64,000 nt of DNA from Flammeovirga sp. EKP202 (GTDB lineage Bacteria; Bacteroidota; Bacteroidia; Cytophagales; Flammeovirgaceae): the NCBI RefSeq assembly GCF_014534745.1, contig NZ_JACVVP010000004.1:124001-188000 (forward strand), read 5' to 3'. The notes beneath the pieces are model-generated. The model did no database searches. It had not been told where the DNA came from and saw only the letters and a program-made list of their open reading frames with translations. The stretch's first letter is position 1. Every line of letters starts with the position of its first letter. Below are positions 17,127-28,200 of the stretch, in pieces. Made by a program: the position numbers and the translations under genes.

Positions 17127-17351
17127 ATGCATGGTTACTTATTTACATTGGTAGGAATTATAATGGTTGTTTGTTCATTTACAATTTATAAGGACGAAGC
17201 AACGATAAAGTATTCTATGTTGGTTGCATCTTTCTTCCTGTTTGTTTTTGGATCATTTATTAAGTTCAAGACACTTGTGAAGCTAAAGAAAGATATGAAT
17301 GATAAACTAGAAGCAGCTCAAAAAGAGAGAGAAAGAAAGCTACAAAGCTAA
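17127..17351 (+). CDS. Small two-helix membrane protein
   Basis: Start at 17127 (MHGYLF) gives 74 residues; translation from a TTG at 17049 would add 26 residues of unlikely composition. Two hydrophobic helices (about 3-20 and 30-48) with a positively charged YKDEATIKY loop are followed by a charged helical tail (KKDMNDKLEAAQKERERKLQ). No family recognised. It could be a small regulatory or scaffold membrane protein. It stands alone. Confidence 0.6.
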   Translation: MHGYLFTLVGIIMVVCSFTIYKDEATIKYSMLVASFFLFVFGSFIKFKTLVKLKKDMNDKLEAAQKERERKLQS

Positions 17352-17557
17352 TTAAAGCCATAAAAAACCTTATATAAAAGTAACAGGAGGCTGTTGCTAT
17401 CTTATTTCATTTATGTATTAATAAATGTATATAATATTGGATTTTCTTTTGGGGAGTTATTTAATATTTGCAGACATTATAATAAACATTCCTAAAAGTG
17501 TAAAATCTTCTTTTATATCCATATAATACGTTGTTTATTGTGTTCTGAATTTTACAG

Positions 17558-17579
17558 TATTCTGAATAAATACAGAATA
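17558..17579 (+). promoter_or_regulatory. Inverted repeat before the GH13 gene
   Basis: Perfect 7-base arms TATTCTG and CAGAATA are separated by AATAAATA, ending 18 bases before the ATG at 17597. It could be an operator for a carbohydrate-responsive regulator or a leader hairpin. A 7-of-8 -7-like element AATATTTG lies at 17463-17470, about 127 bases before the start. Confidence 0.35.
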
Positions 17580-17596
17580 ATAATAATCTTTTAAAT

Positions 17597-19471
17597 ATGA
17601 AAATGAAATATCTACTAACCCTCTTGATGAGTATTACTGTACTCCATCTTTCTTACGCTAAAGGAAAAGTATCAATTGATCGAGTCGAACCCGCTTTTTG
17701 GTGGGCAGGTATGGTCAATCCAGAATTACAAGTACTAGTGCATGGTGAAGGTATTAACGATTTAGATCCTTCAATTGCCTATGAAGGTGTTGCTTTGGAA
17801 CAGGTGATTAAGGTAGAAAATCCAAATTACTTGTTTTTGAACCTTAGACTTAGTGATTCTGTTAAGCCAGGGAAATTCCCAATCCAATTCAAAAGAAAAG
17901 GTAAAGTAGTTTTTACTTACGATTATGAATTAAAAGCTAGAGCAAAGAACTCAGCAAACAGAAAAGGCTTTTCTAACGAAGATGTGATGTATTTGATCAC
18001 TCCTGATCGTTTTGCAAATGCAATTCCAGAAAATGACCACGTAGAAGGAATGTATGAAGATACAGACCGTTCTGATAATGGTAAACGTCATGGTGGTGAC
18101 TTACAAGGTATCATTGATAACTTGGATTACATCAAAGGACTTGGTTTTACAGCCGTTTGGATTTGTCCTGTATTAGAAAGTAACCAAGTTGATTATTCAT
18201 ACCATGGTTATGCAATTACTGACTACTACAAAGTAGATGCTCGTTACGGTTCAAATGAGGATTATGTTCGTTTGGTGGAAGAAGCAAAGAAAAGAGGTAT
18301 CAAAATAATCATGGACCAAGTAGAAAACCATGCTGGTTTAAACCACTGGTGGACTAAAGATATGCCTACTAAAGATTGGTATCACCATGCTGAAAAAGCG
18401 GAGAAACCAATGACCAATCATAATAGGTCTTCATTAGCTGACCCTTACACTACTGAATCTGAAAAGAAAGCCTTCAGTGATGGATGGTTTGTGGATAGAA
18501 TGCCTGATTTAAACCAATCTAACCCTCTAATGGCAAAGTACTTAATCCAAAATTCAATTTGGTGGGTAGAATATGCAGGATTAGGCGGTATCCGTCAAGA
18601 TACTTTCTCGTATCCAGATCCTGACTTTATGAGTGATTGGTCAAGAAGTATCATGGAAGAATATCCTAACTTCAACATTGTAGGTGAGGAGTGGACTGTA
18701 AATCCGGCACTTGTAGCAAGATGGCAAGCAGGTCAGGTGAACAGAGATGGTTATAAATGTTATATGCCGTCTATGATGGACTTCCCTAACCAAGATGCTT
18801 TCGTAAAATCATTGAATGTGACTCCTGGAGAATCATGGCAAGATAGTTTTGGTGCAGCGTATGAGATGTTGGCCAATGACTTCTTATATGTGGATCCATA
18901 CAACTTGGTAACTTTTATGGATAACCATGATATGGCTCGTATTTATGACCAAGTGAATCAAAACTACGATTTATATCAAATGGCAATGGTTTACTTATAC
19001 ACATTGAGAGGTATTCCACAAGTTTACTATGGTACTGAAATCACAATGTCGTACCCTGAAAACCCAGGCGATCACGGTGGATTAAGAATCGATATGCCAG
19101 GTGGATGGGCAGGCGATAAAGTAAATGCATTTACAGGAGAGGGCTTGAACGCTCAGCAAAAAGATGCAATGAAATTGATCAAAACTCTAAACGAATACAG
19201 AACTAAAACAACTGCATTACAATCAGGTAAGTTGGTTCACTATTATCCAAAAGGGGAGACTTACGTAATGTTTAGATTTGATGATACGACAAAAGTGATG
19301 ACCATTTTCAACAAAAATGCAGAGGCAAAAGAATTGAAATTGGATCGTTTTGAAGAAACATTAAAAGGAGCAAAATCTGCAACTGATATTCTAACAGGAA
19401 AGAAATATGACTTGTCAAAAGGCGTAATTTCAATTGATGCTACTTCAGCTGTAATGTTAGAAGTAAAATAG
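17597..19471 (+). CDS. Periplasmic GH13 cyclomaltodextrinase/neopullulanase-like enzyme
   Basis: A 624-residue alpha-glucan hydrolase. It has a signal peptide (1-21), an N-terminal cyclomaltodextrinase-type beta-sandwich (about 25-115, beginning IDRVEPAFWWAGM as in SusA-like enzymes), the GH13 barrel (about 130-530) and a C-terminal beta domain. Conserved regions are all present: DQVENH (region I), GIRQDTF with nucleophile D335, GEEW with acid/base E364, and MDNHD with D445. Location is inferred to be periplasmic. In Sus-type loci this enzyme is linked to susC/susD; here no such genes are near, so it may act on maltodextrins released elsewhere. Promoter and inverted repeat upstream are listed separately. 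Confidence 0.95.
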   Translation: MKMKYLLTLLMSITVLHLSYAKGKVSIDRVEPAFWWAGMVNPELQVLVHGEGINDLDPSIAYEGVALEQVIKVENPNYLFLNLRLSDSVKPGKFPIQFKRKGKVVFTYDYELKARAKNSANRKGFSNEDVMYLITPDRFANAIPENDHVEGMYEDTDRSDNGKRHGGDLQGIIDNLDYIKGLGFTAVWICPVLESNQVDYSYHGYAITDYYKVDARYGSNEDYVRLVEEAKKRGIKIIMDQVENHAGLNHWWTKDMPTKDWYHHAEKAEKPMTNHNRSSLADPYTTESEKKAFSDGWFVDRMPDLNQSNPLMAKYLIQNSIWWVEYAGLGGIRQDTFSYPDPDFMSDWSRSIMEEYPNFNIVGEEWTVNPALVARWQAGQVNRDGYKCYMPSMMDFPNQDAFVKSLNVTPGESWQDSFGAAYEMLANDFLYVDPYNLVTFMDNHDMARIYDQVNQNYDLYQMAMVYLYTLRGIPQVYYGTEITMSYPENPGDHGGLRIDMPGGWAGDKVNAFTGEGLNAQQKDAMKLIKTLNEYRTKTTALQSGKLVHYYPKGETYVMFRFDDTTKVMTIFNKNAEAKELKLDRFEETLKGAKSATDILTGKKYDLSKGVISIDATSAVMLEVK

Positions 19472-19599
19472 TTGTAAATCAAATAGATAGTGCTTAAAAC
19501 CTACAGTTAAATTATTTTGGAATTAGTAGAACAGTATTTATTTCTGAAATTAAATATAACTATTGTCTAATTAAGTGCTTAAATAGTACAATATTAGTG

Positions 19600-19635
19600 A
19601 AAGAGGCACCTATTATGGGTGTCTCTTTTGTATTT
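19600..19635 (+). terminator. Probable terminator of the GH13 gene
   Basis: AAAGAGGCACC pairs with GGTGTCTCTTT (one wobble) around TATTATG and is followed by a T-rich stretch. Confidence 0.65.
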
Positions 19636-19707
19636 TGAAAAAAATGATGATATTATTGTCATTCATGACATTTGGATTGTCCTAAAAAGTACAATAGTAT
19701 TATCTAG

Positions 19708-20157
19708 ATGAAGAGTATTTATTTACCGTTTTATTTGATAACCATCTTTTTATTTTCGGCATGTATGATAGATGACGAAAATGCTGATGAGTTAGAGTTA
19801 GGTCCTGTAGAGCATGTTTTTCATGATGCCATTGAAGTAGAAGTTGAAGACTCTTTAACTCAGTTAGCTATTGATGTAAAAATTTTAGGCTGGCTAAAAG
19901 ATGACAGAAGTTCTTACTATCTGCATTATAAATTTTCAAGAAGGGACGGAGGAGTAGTTTACAGCGATGAAACGATTCCCTATGATGACATTCAAATCAA
20001 AGATGACATTTTAACAGAAAGTCTCTTTTTTGATGAATTAGATTCCCTTACTGAATATTGTTTAGAGTTGAGTTCAACCTATAGAGATGAAGTAACTAAA
20101 ATAGATACTTATTTCTTTTTTACGAAAGGGGACACCATAACAAAGGAAATGGAATAG
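19708..20157 (+). CDS. Small acidic lipoprotein of unknown function
   Basis: A 149-residue protein with a lipoprotein signal (LFSACM, lipobox Cys19). The mature part is very acidic at its start (DDENADELELG) and contains a beta-rich domain that looks like an immunoglobulin-type sandwich, but no family is recognised. It converges on the inositol monophosphatase gene and shares a terminator with it. Confidence 0.7.
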   Translation: MKSIYLPFYLITIFLFSACMIDDENADELELGPVEHVFHDAIEVEVEDSLTQLAIDVKILGWLKDDRSSYYLHYKFSRRDGGVVYSDETIPYDDIQIKDDILTESLFFDELDSLTEYCLELSSTYRDEVTKIDTYFFFTKGDTITKEME

Positions 20158-20174
20158 CATCAGCTATTCCATTT
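20147..20174. terminator. Bidirectional terminator overlapping both gene ends
   Basis: A perfect 12-base stem, AAATGGAATAGC and GCTATTCCATTT, around ATCA. The stop codon of the rightward lipoprotein (20155-20157) lies in the left arm, and that of the leftward phosphatase (20160-20162) lies in the loop. T tracts on both strands complete it. Confidence 0.9.
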
Positions 20175-20963
20175 TTTATATATAATATCTTGCATTTCTT
20201 CGTGTATTTTTGGCGGAGCAGCTATGATTTCTCGGTCTTCGATATATGAAGATGCACTAGAAAAAGTAGAAACAACACCTCCAGCTTCTTTTACAATGAT
20301 CGCACCGGCAGCAACATCCCATGCATTAAGATTATACTCAAAGAAACCTTCCAGCCTTCCACATGCCACATAAGCTAGATCAACCGCAGCAGATCCAAGT
20401 CTTCTTACACCATGGCAGCCTTCCATCATTCCCATAAGAATATTCATGTACTGAGGCATTTTCTCAAAATCATAATAAGGAAAACCTGTAGCAATTAACC
20501 CGTTTTTAAGTTTTGTTTGTTTGGATACTTGTATTGGGGCACCATTTAAAAACGCACCACCGTCTTTCCAAGCATAAAAACACTCGTCAAGGTTCACTTC
20601 TCTCACCACGCCAAGACAATAATCGGACTCACTTACCAATCCAATACTAATAGAGAAAATTGGAATGCCGTGAATAAAGTTGGTCGTTCCATCTAGTGGA
20701 TCAATGATCCATTTTAATCCGTTGTTTGAACTTTTATTGGTTCCTTCCTCACCGATGAAGCCTGCTTCAGGCATAATTGCTTCAAGCCCTTGTACAATTT
20801 TTTGTTCGGCAGTTTTGTCAACATAAGAGACCAGATCATTTAAACCTTTATATTCGATTTTACTGTCATCGAAGTTTTGTCTTTCAGTAGCAATGAAATG
20901 ACCTACTTCTTCTGTTAACTTGATCACCTTATGGCAGATATCTTTGTAATCGTATTGGCTCAT
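20160..20963 (-). CDS. suhB: Inositol monophosphatase family protein (SuhB/IMPase-like)
   Basis: A 267-residue metal-dependent phosphatase of the IMPase family, probably acting on inositol-1-phosphate or a related sugar phosphate. Metal-binding motifs are seen: IGEEG (about 66-70), the WIIDPLDGTTNFIHG block (about 83-97), and NAWDVAAGAIIVKEAGG (about 212-228). Length is typical. It is a single gene; the gap to the HD-protein gene upstream is 238 bases. SuhB and related 3'(2'),5'-bisphosphate nucleotidase are alternatives; the DGTTNFIHG form favours IMPase. Confidence 0.9.
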   Translation of the reverse strand: MSQYDYKDICHKVIKLTEEVGHFIATERQNFDDSKIEYKGLNDLVSYVDKTAEQKIVQGLEAIMPEAGFIGEEGTNKSSNNGLKWIIDPLDGTTNFIHGIPIFSISIGLVSESDYCLGVVREVNLDECFYAWKDGGAFLNGAPIQVSKQTKLKNGLIATGFPYYDFEKMPQYMNILMGMMEGCHGVRRLGSAAVDLAYVACGRLEGFFEYNLNAWDVAAGAIIVKEAGGVVSTFSSASSYIEDREIIAAPPKIHEEMQDIIYKKWNS

Positions 20964-21201
20964 ATTTTTTATCTAAAAAGTAAGAAATAGAACAGTGAAA
21001 CTTATCAATATTAGAATTAATCTCCTATTAAATAAGAGAACCTCTATCTCTCAAAAAAGTTTATTTTAATAAGTTGTTTATCTTCAGCACAATTGCTTAC
21101 AACAATATTAATCAAAAATATTTTTCTGAAGTTACGTATCAAAAATTATTTGTTAATAGGAAGGAATCAAATGTAAAATAACGTAGTTCCTGAAATTGGT
21201 A

Positions 21202-21819
21202 TTAGCTTTTTAGTATTTGAATCTCACGATTAATATTGTCCCTAGCTTGTTGTTCATATTTTTTTTGAAAATGAGAAGTAAGGAAAATATCACCTTCCAA
21301 GAAATGCTTTAATACTTTCTTTCTTCCATTGTTGTAAATGAAATCGGGATATATAGCATATTCTGATCTGACATTTTGAAAATAAGTAGCATACACCTCC
21401 CATTTTTGACCTAAAATAGATATGTCAATATCAATAAAAAGGTTAGTGTCTGCCACCTCTGATAAGAGGTGTTGTTTTGTAGCAAGGATATGATTTTTAC
21501 ATTTTGAGATAGTATCGCTGTTTACTCCAATATTTGACAGTTTTTTTACTGCGATTTCCGCACTTTTCGATTCGTTATTCCCTTTCAAAGGATTATAGAC
21601 AAGATCATGATAGAACAGAGCGAATAAAAAAGGGTTCAAATCTTCAACTTTACTTTCAACATCATCTAACTCAACGATCATATGTTCTAAGTGATTGAGG
21701 TTGTGATATTTTCTTTCTTTTGAAGAATAATGATTCGTTATTTCATTCCAATATTGTTCAATTAGTCTAAGATCATCTGTGTAATGGGAAAGAAGTGAGG
21801 TATATTTTTCTTTAAGCAT
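21202..21819 (-). CDS. HD-superfamily metal-dependent phosphohydrolase (COG4339 type)
   Basis: A 205-residue cytoplasmic protein with the features of the COG4339 group: RKYHNLNHLEHM (N-terminal histidines), FALFYHDLVYNP (HD pair, about 68-79), ESKSAEIA, LATKQH, and the acidic FIDIDISILG, ending in IYPDFIYNNGRKKVL. The substrate is unknown. It has its own upstream region and no operon partner. Confidence 0.85.
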   Translation of the reverse strand: MLKEKYTSLLSHYTDDLRLIEQYWNEITNHYSSKERKYHNLNHLEHMIVELDDVESKVEDLNPFLFALFYHDLVYNPLKGNNESKSAEIAVKKLSNIGVNSDTISKCKNHILATKQHLLSEVADTNLFIDIDISILGQKWEVYATYFQNVRSEYAIYPDFIYNNGRKKVLKHFLEGDIFLTSHFQKKYEQQARDNINREIQILKS

Positions 21820-22009
21820 CTTTTTTCAATTAGAAGTGATGTTTTATGTATATCTATAATACAAGTCATAATGTATGACATATTTTCAATATTAATAAAA
21901 TGTAAAATTATATATTTTGTTATTGAGTTAAATGGTTTGTATTCAGTGACTTGAGTTTTAATTAAGAAATGTTAAAAATAATATATTTTAATAAATAAAT
22001 CTAAATGTG

Positions 22010-22017
22010 TAGCTTTG
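22010..22017 (+). promoter_or_regulatory. Candidate -7 element of the adhesin transcript
   Basis: TAGCTTTG is an exact TAnnTTTG match on the coding strand, 223 bases before the ATG at 22240. The identical octamer occurs before the aminotransferase gene. A -33 TTTG was not evident. Confidence 0.35.
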
Positions 22018-22044
22018 AAATTGATTACTGGGTGCCTCTATTAA

Positions 22045-22063
22045 TGATTGTGTATTACAATCA
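22045..22063 (+). promoter_or_regulatory. Hairpin in the adhesin leader
   Basis: TGATTGT and ACAATCA are perfect 7-base arms around GTATT. There is no T run, so it is not a terminator. It may be an operator or a leader structure. Confidence 0.35.
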
Positions 22064-22239
22064 AATTTTAAGATTTTATATTTTTTATCCTTCTCGAATT
22101 ATGATAATATTTTGAGAAAAAAAACAGACTGCAATAAAATATTTTGATTTCACACTCTTGTTCAAAGAGAATTACCCACCCTTTCATTTAACGAATTTTT
22201 TTAATTAAAAACTCCTCACTTTCACAGCAAACAACAAAG

Positions 22240-25200
22240 ATGAACTACAACTTCTTAAAACCAATTTTATGGTTACTGATTATTACCCTCAGTATACAGG
22301 GACATGCACAAACTTTTCCGTTTAGCGGGCATGATGGGTCTTCACCGACCAAGGTGGTTGATGTAAAAAATGCAACCTATTATGGCCACACAGGAGATGA
22401 AGAAATACGGGATATGGCAATAGGTTCTGATGGATCTATTTATTTCGTTGGTAAAACTTCAAGTGATGATTTGATTGCTTCTCCAGGAGCCGAGCAGACA
22501 CAATTAAACAACGGTGACGCTTCAGGGCTTTCTGATGCCTTTTTAGTTAAAATGGACCCAACAGGTCTTCAAAGACAATGGGGTACTTATTATGGTGGAT
22601 CAAGTTCTGATGAAGGCAATAGTATTGTCTTTCATAATGACCATATTTATATGGTAGGCACAAAATCAGATCAGGCTTTTATTACAAAATACGATGCCAA
22701 TGGAAGATTGATTTGGGAAAAATCAAATTTTGGTGAAGCTGATAAAAGCCATGCTATTGATGTAGTCGTTGCAAATTCTAAGATATTCGTCATAGGGTAT
22801 TATTGGGGTAAGTCAGAAGGAAATAACGCATTCATTGCTTCTTTTAATTCCAATGGAAATTTACAAGATGAAAAAACGATAATAGGAGATGTTGCCTTTT
22901 TATCTTCAATCACCACTGATGGTCAAAATGTCTACTTGTCGGGGATGGTATTTGATAATACTGAATTTCCTACTTCCGGAAATAATATTGCCATTGATAA
23001 TGAGGCCTTTGTCGCTAAAGTTAATAATAATAATGTATTCCAGTGGGTTGAGGCTGTAGGGAGTAGAGTGGGAGAAAATACGATTCCTATTTATTATGAT
23101 AATACTGATAGTGAGCTAGTTGTCGCAACTGAAGAGAGAGGGAATGTCAAAGTATATAAAATTAATCCAAGTAATGGTACTTTGATCAGTGAAGTAGTAT
23201 CAAGTTATGGAGGTACTAAAGACGAAACAGTTGAGTCTTTAGTTGTTGATACAAAAGGCAATATTTTTATTACAGGGATTACAGAAAGTAATGATTTAAT
23301 TTCCTCTTCAGATCAAGGTATCTATCAACAATCATTTGGTGGGGAAAAAGATGTCTATGTAACTAAGTTCGATAATAATGGATCGGTTAATTGGTCTACC
23401 TACTTTGGTAGTACAGCCACCGACGAGGGATTGAGTATAACACTAAATAGTAATGATGCTATCTATGTTGGAGGTATGGCAAGTAGTCAACAAGGCATTG
23501 CGACCGATGTGGCATATGATAAGGAATACAATGGGGCGAGGGATGGTTTTTTCTCTGAGTTTCACGATTTATATTTTATTACTCAGCCCAAAAATCAGAA
23601 AGTGGGTTTTAATGGAACAGCTACTTTTACGGCACAGGCTGAAGGTTCTGTATTGAATGAACAGCTCAGTTATCAATGGTATTTTAGTTTAGATGGTAGT
23701 ACAAACTGGACAACGGTTTCAGGTGGTAATGGAACTACGCTTACAATAACTGGAGCTACAAATGAGGATAGAGGGTACTATAAATGTGTGGCTTATAGCC
23801 CAAAGCTAGATGCTGTTGTACATTCTAATAATGCGAGGCTTAATGTGATTTCAATTACAGCCTCTGATACAGAATTTTGTTTGGATGGCACCTCTATTTT
23901 AGCTACTGTTGACTTTTCAGGAGAAGATAATATTACCGATGTAACTTATTCTTGGACGGCTTTACCTTCAGCTACAGCAGGTTTGCCTTCCAATACCAAC
24001 CAAAGTACTATTGAGGTATTTCCTACATATGCAGGGTCTTATACGTACACTGCCAATGTAAATTATAAAGACAGTGGAGATCCTCAACAATTGACGGTGT
24101 CTATTACTTTAATTGTATTGCCTATTCCTTATGTGGATGCCACAAATATGAAAACGGCTTTTTGTTCAGGTGAGGAAACTGATATTGAACTAAAAGCAAT
24201 TTTCCAATATGATGTTAATGATAATGACCCTAATAATATTCTAGATCCAAATAATTGGAAAGATGACCCTTCAAGAACGGTTCACTTTTCTTGGGTAGTA
24301 GATGAAAATACAGACGTAGATGGTTATGAGGATGATCAAATCCGAAATACCAACAACAGCTCTCAAAATTCAATCCGACAGACACTACACAATTTATCGT
24401 CTACAGACCAAAAGGTCACATATCATATTGCTGTAGAGTTAGAGGGTGGTTGTCCAACCGATCCGCCAGTAGATGTTATTGTGTACGCATTACCGGAAGT
24501 AGATGCAGGAAATGACCTTATTTTTTGTCAAGGAGATGAAAGACAACTTTTAAGTGGTTTTACACCTTCTGATGGTGTATGGACAGGTACAGGAATTGAA
24601 AAAGTAGGGAATGATTACTATTTCAATCCTCAAACTTCAGGAACGGGTGAATTTACATTGACACTGACAAGTACAGATGCTAATAATTGTGTGAACTCAG
24701 ATCAAATTACGGCAACTGTAAAATCATTGCCTATTCTAACATTAAATGCTCAGGCTGATGAAATCAGTTCTGGTAGTGAAGCTTCAATTGATTTTTCATC
24801 AACAATACCTGAAGTGACTTTTAATTGGGTTGTCAAAAATAAAGTCAATGTATCGGGAGCAACAGAAGGTACGACTACTGTTACAAATGGTCAGTATACG
24901 TTAAAACAGACACTGACCAATACCAGTTTTGTTCAAGGTGAGGTGACTTATGAAGTGACACCGATTGCCGATAATTGCGAAGGAGTTCCAAAGGAAATAA
25001 CGATAATTGTAGTGCCAACGCCTACAGTTGGGGGAATTGAAGATGTGTTTGTATGTTCTAATGAATTAGAAGAAGTGGACTTAACCGGTGATGTAGCCAA
25101 CACTATTTATCATTGGGAGGTCATAGAGAATAGTGGCAATTTGGGAGTATCTGATGGTAGTTCACAAACAAAATGGCCCATTCAAATTGAAAACACTACG

Positions 25201-28200
25201 AATCAAACACAGATAGTGAAATACGAGATTACTCCAGAAGTCAATAATAGTTTTGGAGCTCCTCAAGAAGTAATCGTTACGGTATATCCTGAAGTCACAA
25301 GTATTGTGAATAATCAGAGTACTCAAATCTGTTCAAATGAAAATGCGAATGTATTGATTTCATCTCTTCTGCAAAGTACTTCTTTAACGTACACTTGGAG
25401 GGTTACCAATCAAAGTACATCATTTTCGATGGCACAATACACTGGTACAATCAATAATAATGATGGTAGTTCCATCACCTTACTTGCCGAAAAAATTGAG
25501 AACCTCACATCACAAGATCAGACGGTACAGTTTGAGGTCACTACTTTGGCCAATAATTGTGAGGGACAGAAAGCAACTTTTGCCATTACAGTTCTAGCAT
25601 TGCCAGAGGCAAAAATAAAGACTACTGGAAGCCCTGCAGAAATTTGTGGTGATGCTCAAATTAGATTAGAAGCTGAGACTCAAAATGCTCAAACAGGTAC
25701 AACTTATCAGTGGTTGAAAGATGGGGCTGAAATCTCAGGTGCTACGGCAACTACTCTGACAGTAACAGAACAAGGAATTTATACTTTAAGAGTAATTTAT
25801 AATTCATGTGAGGCAGTTTCTGATCCATTTGAGGTAATTCAGGCTTCAAGTGTTCAAGCTAAGATTACGCCGTTAACGCGAACAGATTTCTGTTTTGATG
25901 ATAATATAGCAGTGACATTATCGTCTGATAATACAGCACAAAATTACATTTGGTATAAAGATGGGGTAGAAATTGACAGAGGTACTGCACAGATTACAGT
26001 TACAACAGAAGGTGTCTATAAGTTAGAAACTATTGATGAAGGAGGCTGTACTTCTCAGCCAGACGAAGTAACAATTACACGTTTAGCAAAACCGACAGCA
26101 CTAATTGCAGCAGATCAATTGACCTATTGTATTGGAGATAATATCCAAACAACATTTACAGTCAACACTTCAAATGCAACGGGTACATATCAATGGATGA
26201 AAAAGGATGATAGTGATGTATTTATAGATCTTTCAGGTATGACTTCTTCTACATTAACAGCAACAGAACTGGGGGAGTATGCCGTTCGTTTTGAGACTAC
26301 AGAAGGATGTGTTGTGACTTCAAATACCTTGAAAATCGAAAATCACCCTGAGGTTATTATTGATGCAGGAGAAGATAAAATGGTTTGTCAGGAAGATCAA
26401 ATTCAAATAGGTACATCTGCCATAGCCAATTATTCTTACCAATGGAATCCAATTACAGCATCAGCACCTAATTTATCGGATAATACAAGTGCAATGCCGC
26501 AAGTTCAGCCTACTCAAAGTAATGCGGCAGGTGATTACATTTATGAATTGACGGTTATAGATAATAATACAGGGTGTTCAACCACTGATCAAGTGACAGT
26601 AAATATTTCTGAATTACCAGTAGCTTCTATTTCTGTTTCCAATAAAGCCATTTGGTGTGGTAACGAAACAATTGATACAGACCTTACAGCGGAAGTCTCT
26701 AATTTGAGTAATTTGGAAGGTGTTGTTTACTCTTGGGAAAATCAGAATGGAGATGATTTAGGTAGTGATATCACGATCAATGTTACAACAACAGGTACCT
26801 ATTTCCTTACAGTACAAACAAAAGACAATTGTAGTGTAAAAACATCATTGGAAATAACACAATATGAAGAACAGTTGCCTGTATTGACAGTAGATGGTAT
26901 TGCAACTGATAGTAAAGAAATATGTGAAGGAGAAAGTGTCAAATTAAAGGTAGCACCCTACGATGCTAATTTAACGTATACTTGGCTCGATGCAAATGAG
27001 AATGAAGTAGGGCAGGGAGAAGAAATCAGCATCAATACAGCGGGAAGTTATAAAGTAAAAGTGACCATTGGATCAGGTTGTGAGGAAGTATCTTCAGATG
27101 TAGATATTATAGTGAAACCACTGCCTGTTGTAAGTATAAGTACTTCAAATGCTTTAGGTTATTGTATTGGAGAGTCAATTGATGTCACAATGGAAGCCTC
27201 CTCTACAGAAATGGACTCTTACCAGTGGTACAAGAATGGAGAAGTACTTTCAGGCGAGACAACAGCCTCTCTAACAACAACTACTTCGGGTACTTATTCT
27301 TTAATCGTAACAAAAGATGGATGTATCTCTTTACAATCCAACGAATTGATCATTCAAGAATACGATTACCCAACAGCATCAATCTCTGCAGATCAATTGG
27401 CCTTTTGTAAAGGTTTAGAAATTAGAGCCACATTTACAGCAACTTCAGACAATGCAGATACCTATCAATGGCAGAAAAAAGACCAATCCGATAATTTTAT
27501 TGCTATTTCGGGTGAGACGGGAAGTACTTTTATTGCCACTGAGATTGGGAAGTATAGAGTAGTGATTACTTCTCCACAAGGTTGTGCAACTCCATCGGAG
27601 GAAAAAGAAGTAAGAGAAATTGATTTGCCTTCCGTAGCTATCGAAATCACTCAAGGTGCTGGAGTGATATGTGAAAATGATTTTGCAGAATTATCGTTAC
27701 CATTAGATCCTACATTCACTTATACTTGGTATAGAGATAATGTGGAGATTCCTAATGAAACAGCCAATATTCTAATTGTAACCACTGAAGGTGATTATCA
27801 TGCAAAAGTGACTCAAAATACAGGAAATGTAAATGTTACTTGTGAAGTAGATACAGATCCTGTAGAAATAATAGTTCAGCCACTTCCGGTACTAGTGATC
27901 GATAATCCTGGTGCGATTTGCCAATGGGATTCAAGACAACTTACGGTGGGTAAATCACCTGACGATGTTAATTTTGGAGAAATTGTATTAGAAGAGTGGT
28001 CGGGTACAGATATTACACCTGATGGTATTTTTACTCCTTCAAGAGGAGACGAAACTTACACTTTAACATTCAAATATCAATTTAAATACAATGGAGCAGT
28101 GGCTTCATGTGAACAAACCGCTTCTATTACTATTACAGTAGATCCACTACCTGTAGTCGATTTAAGCCCTCTACAAACCTCTTTCTGTAATACTGATATA

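Larger units (their letters stand above)
21820..22239. other. Divergent intergenic region before the giant adhesin, 420 bases
   Basis: It lies between the leftward HD-protein gene and the adhesin. A -7 element and a hairpin are listed separately. It suggests a 5' leader of roughly 220 bases for the adhesin mRNA. No open frame was seen. Confidence 0.5.
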
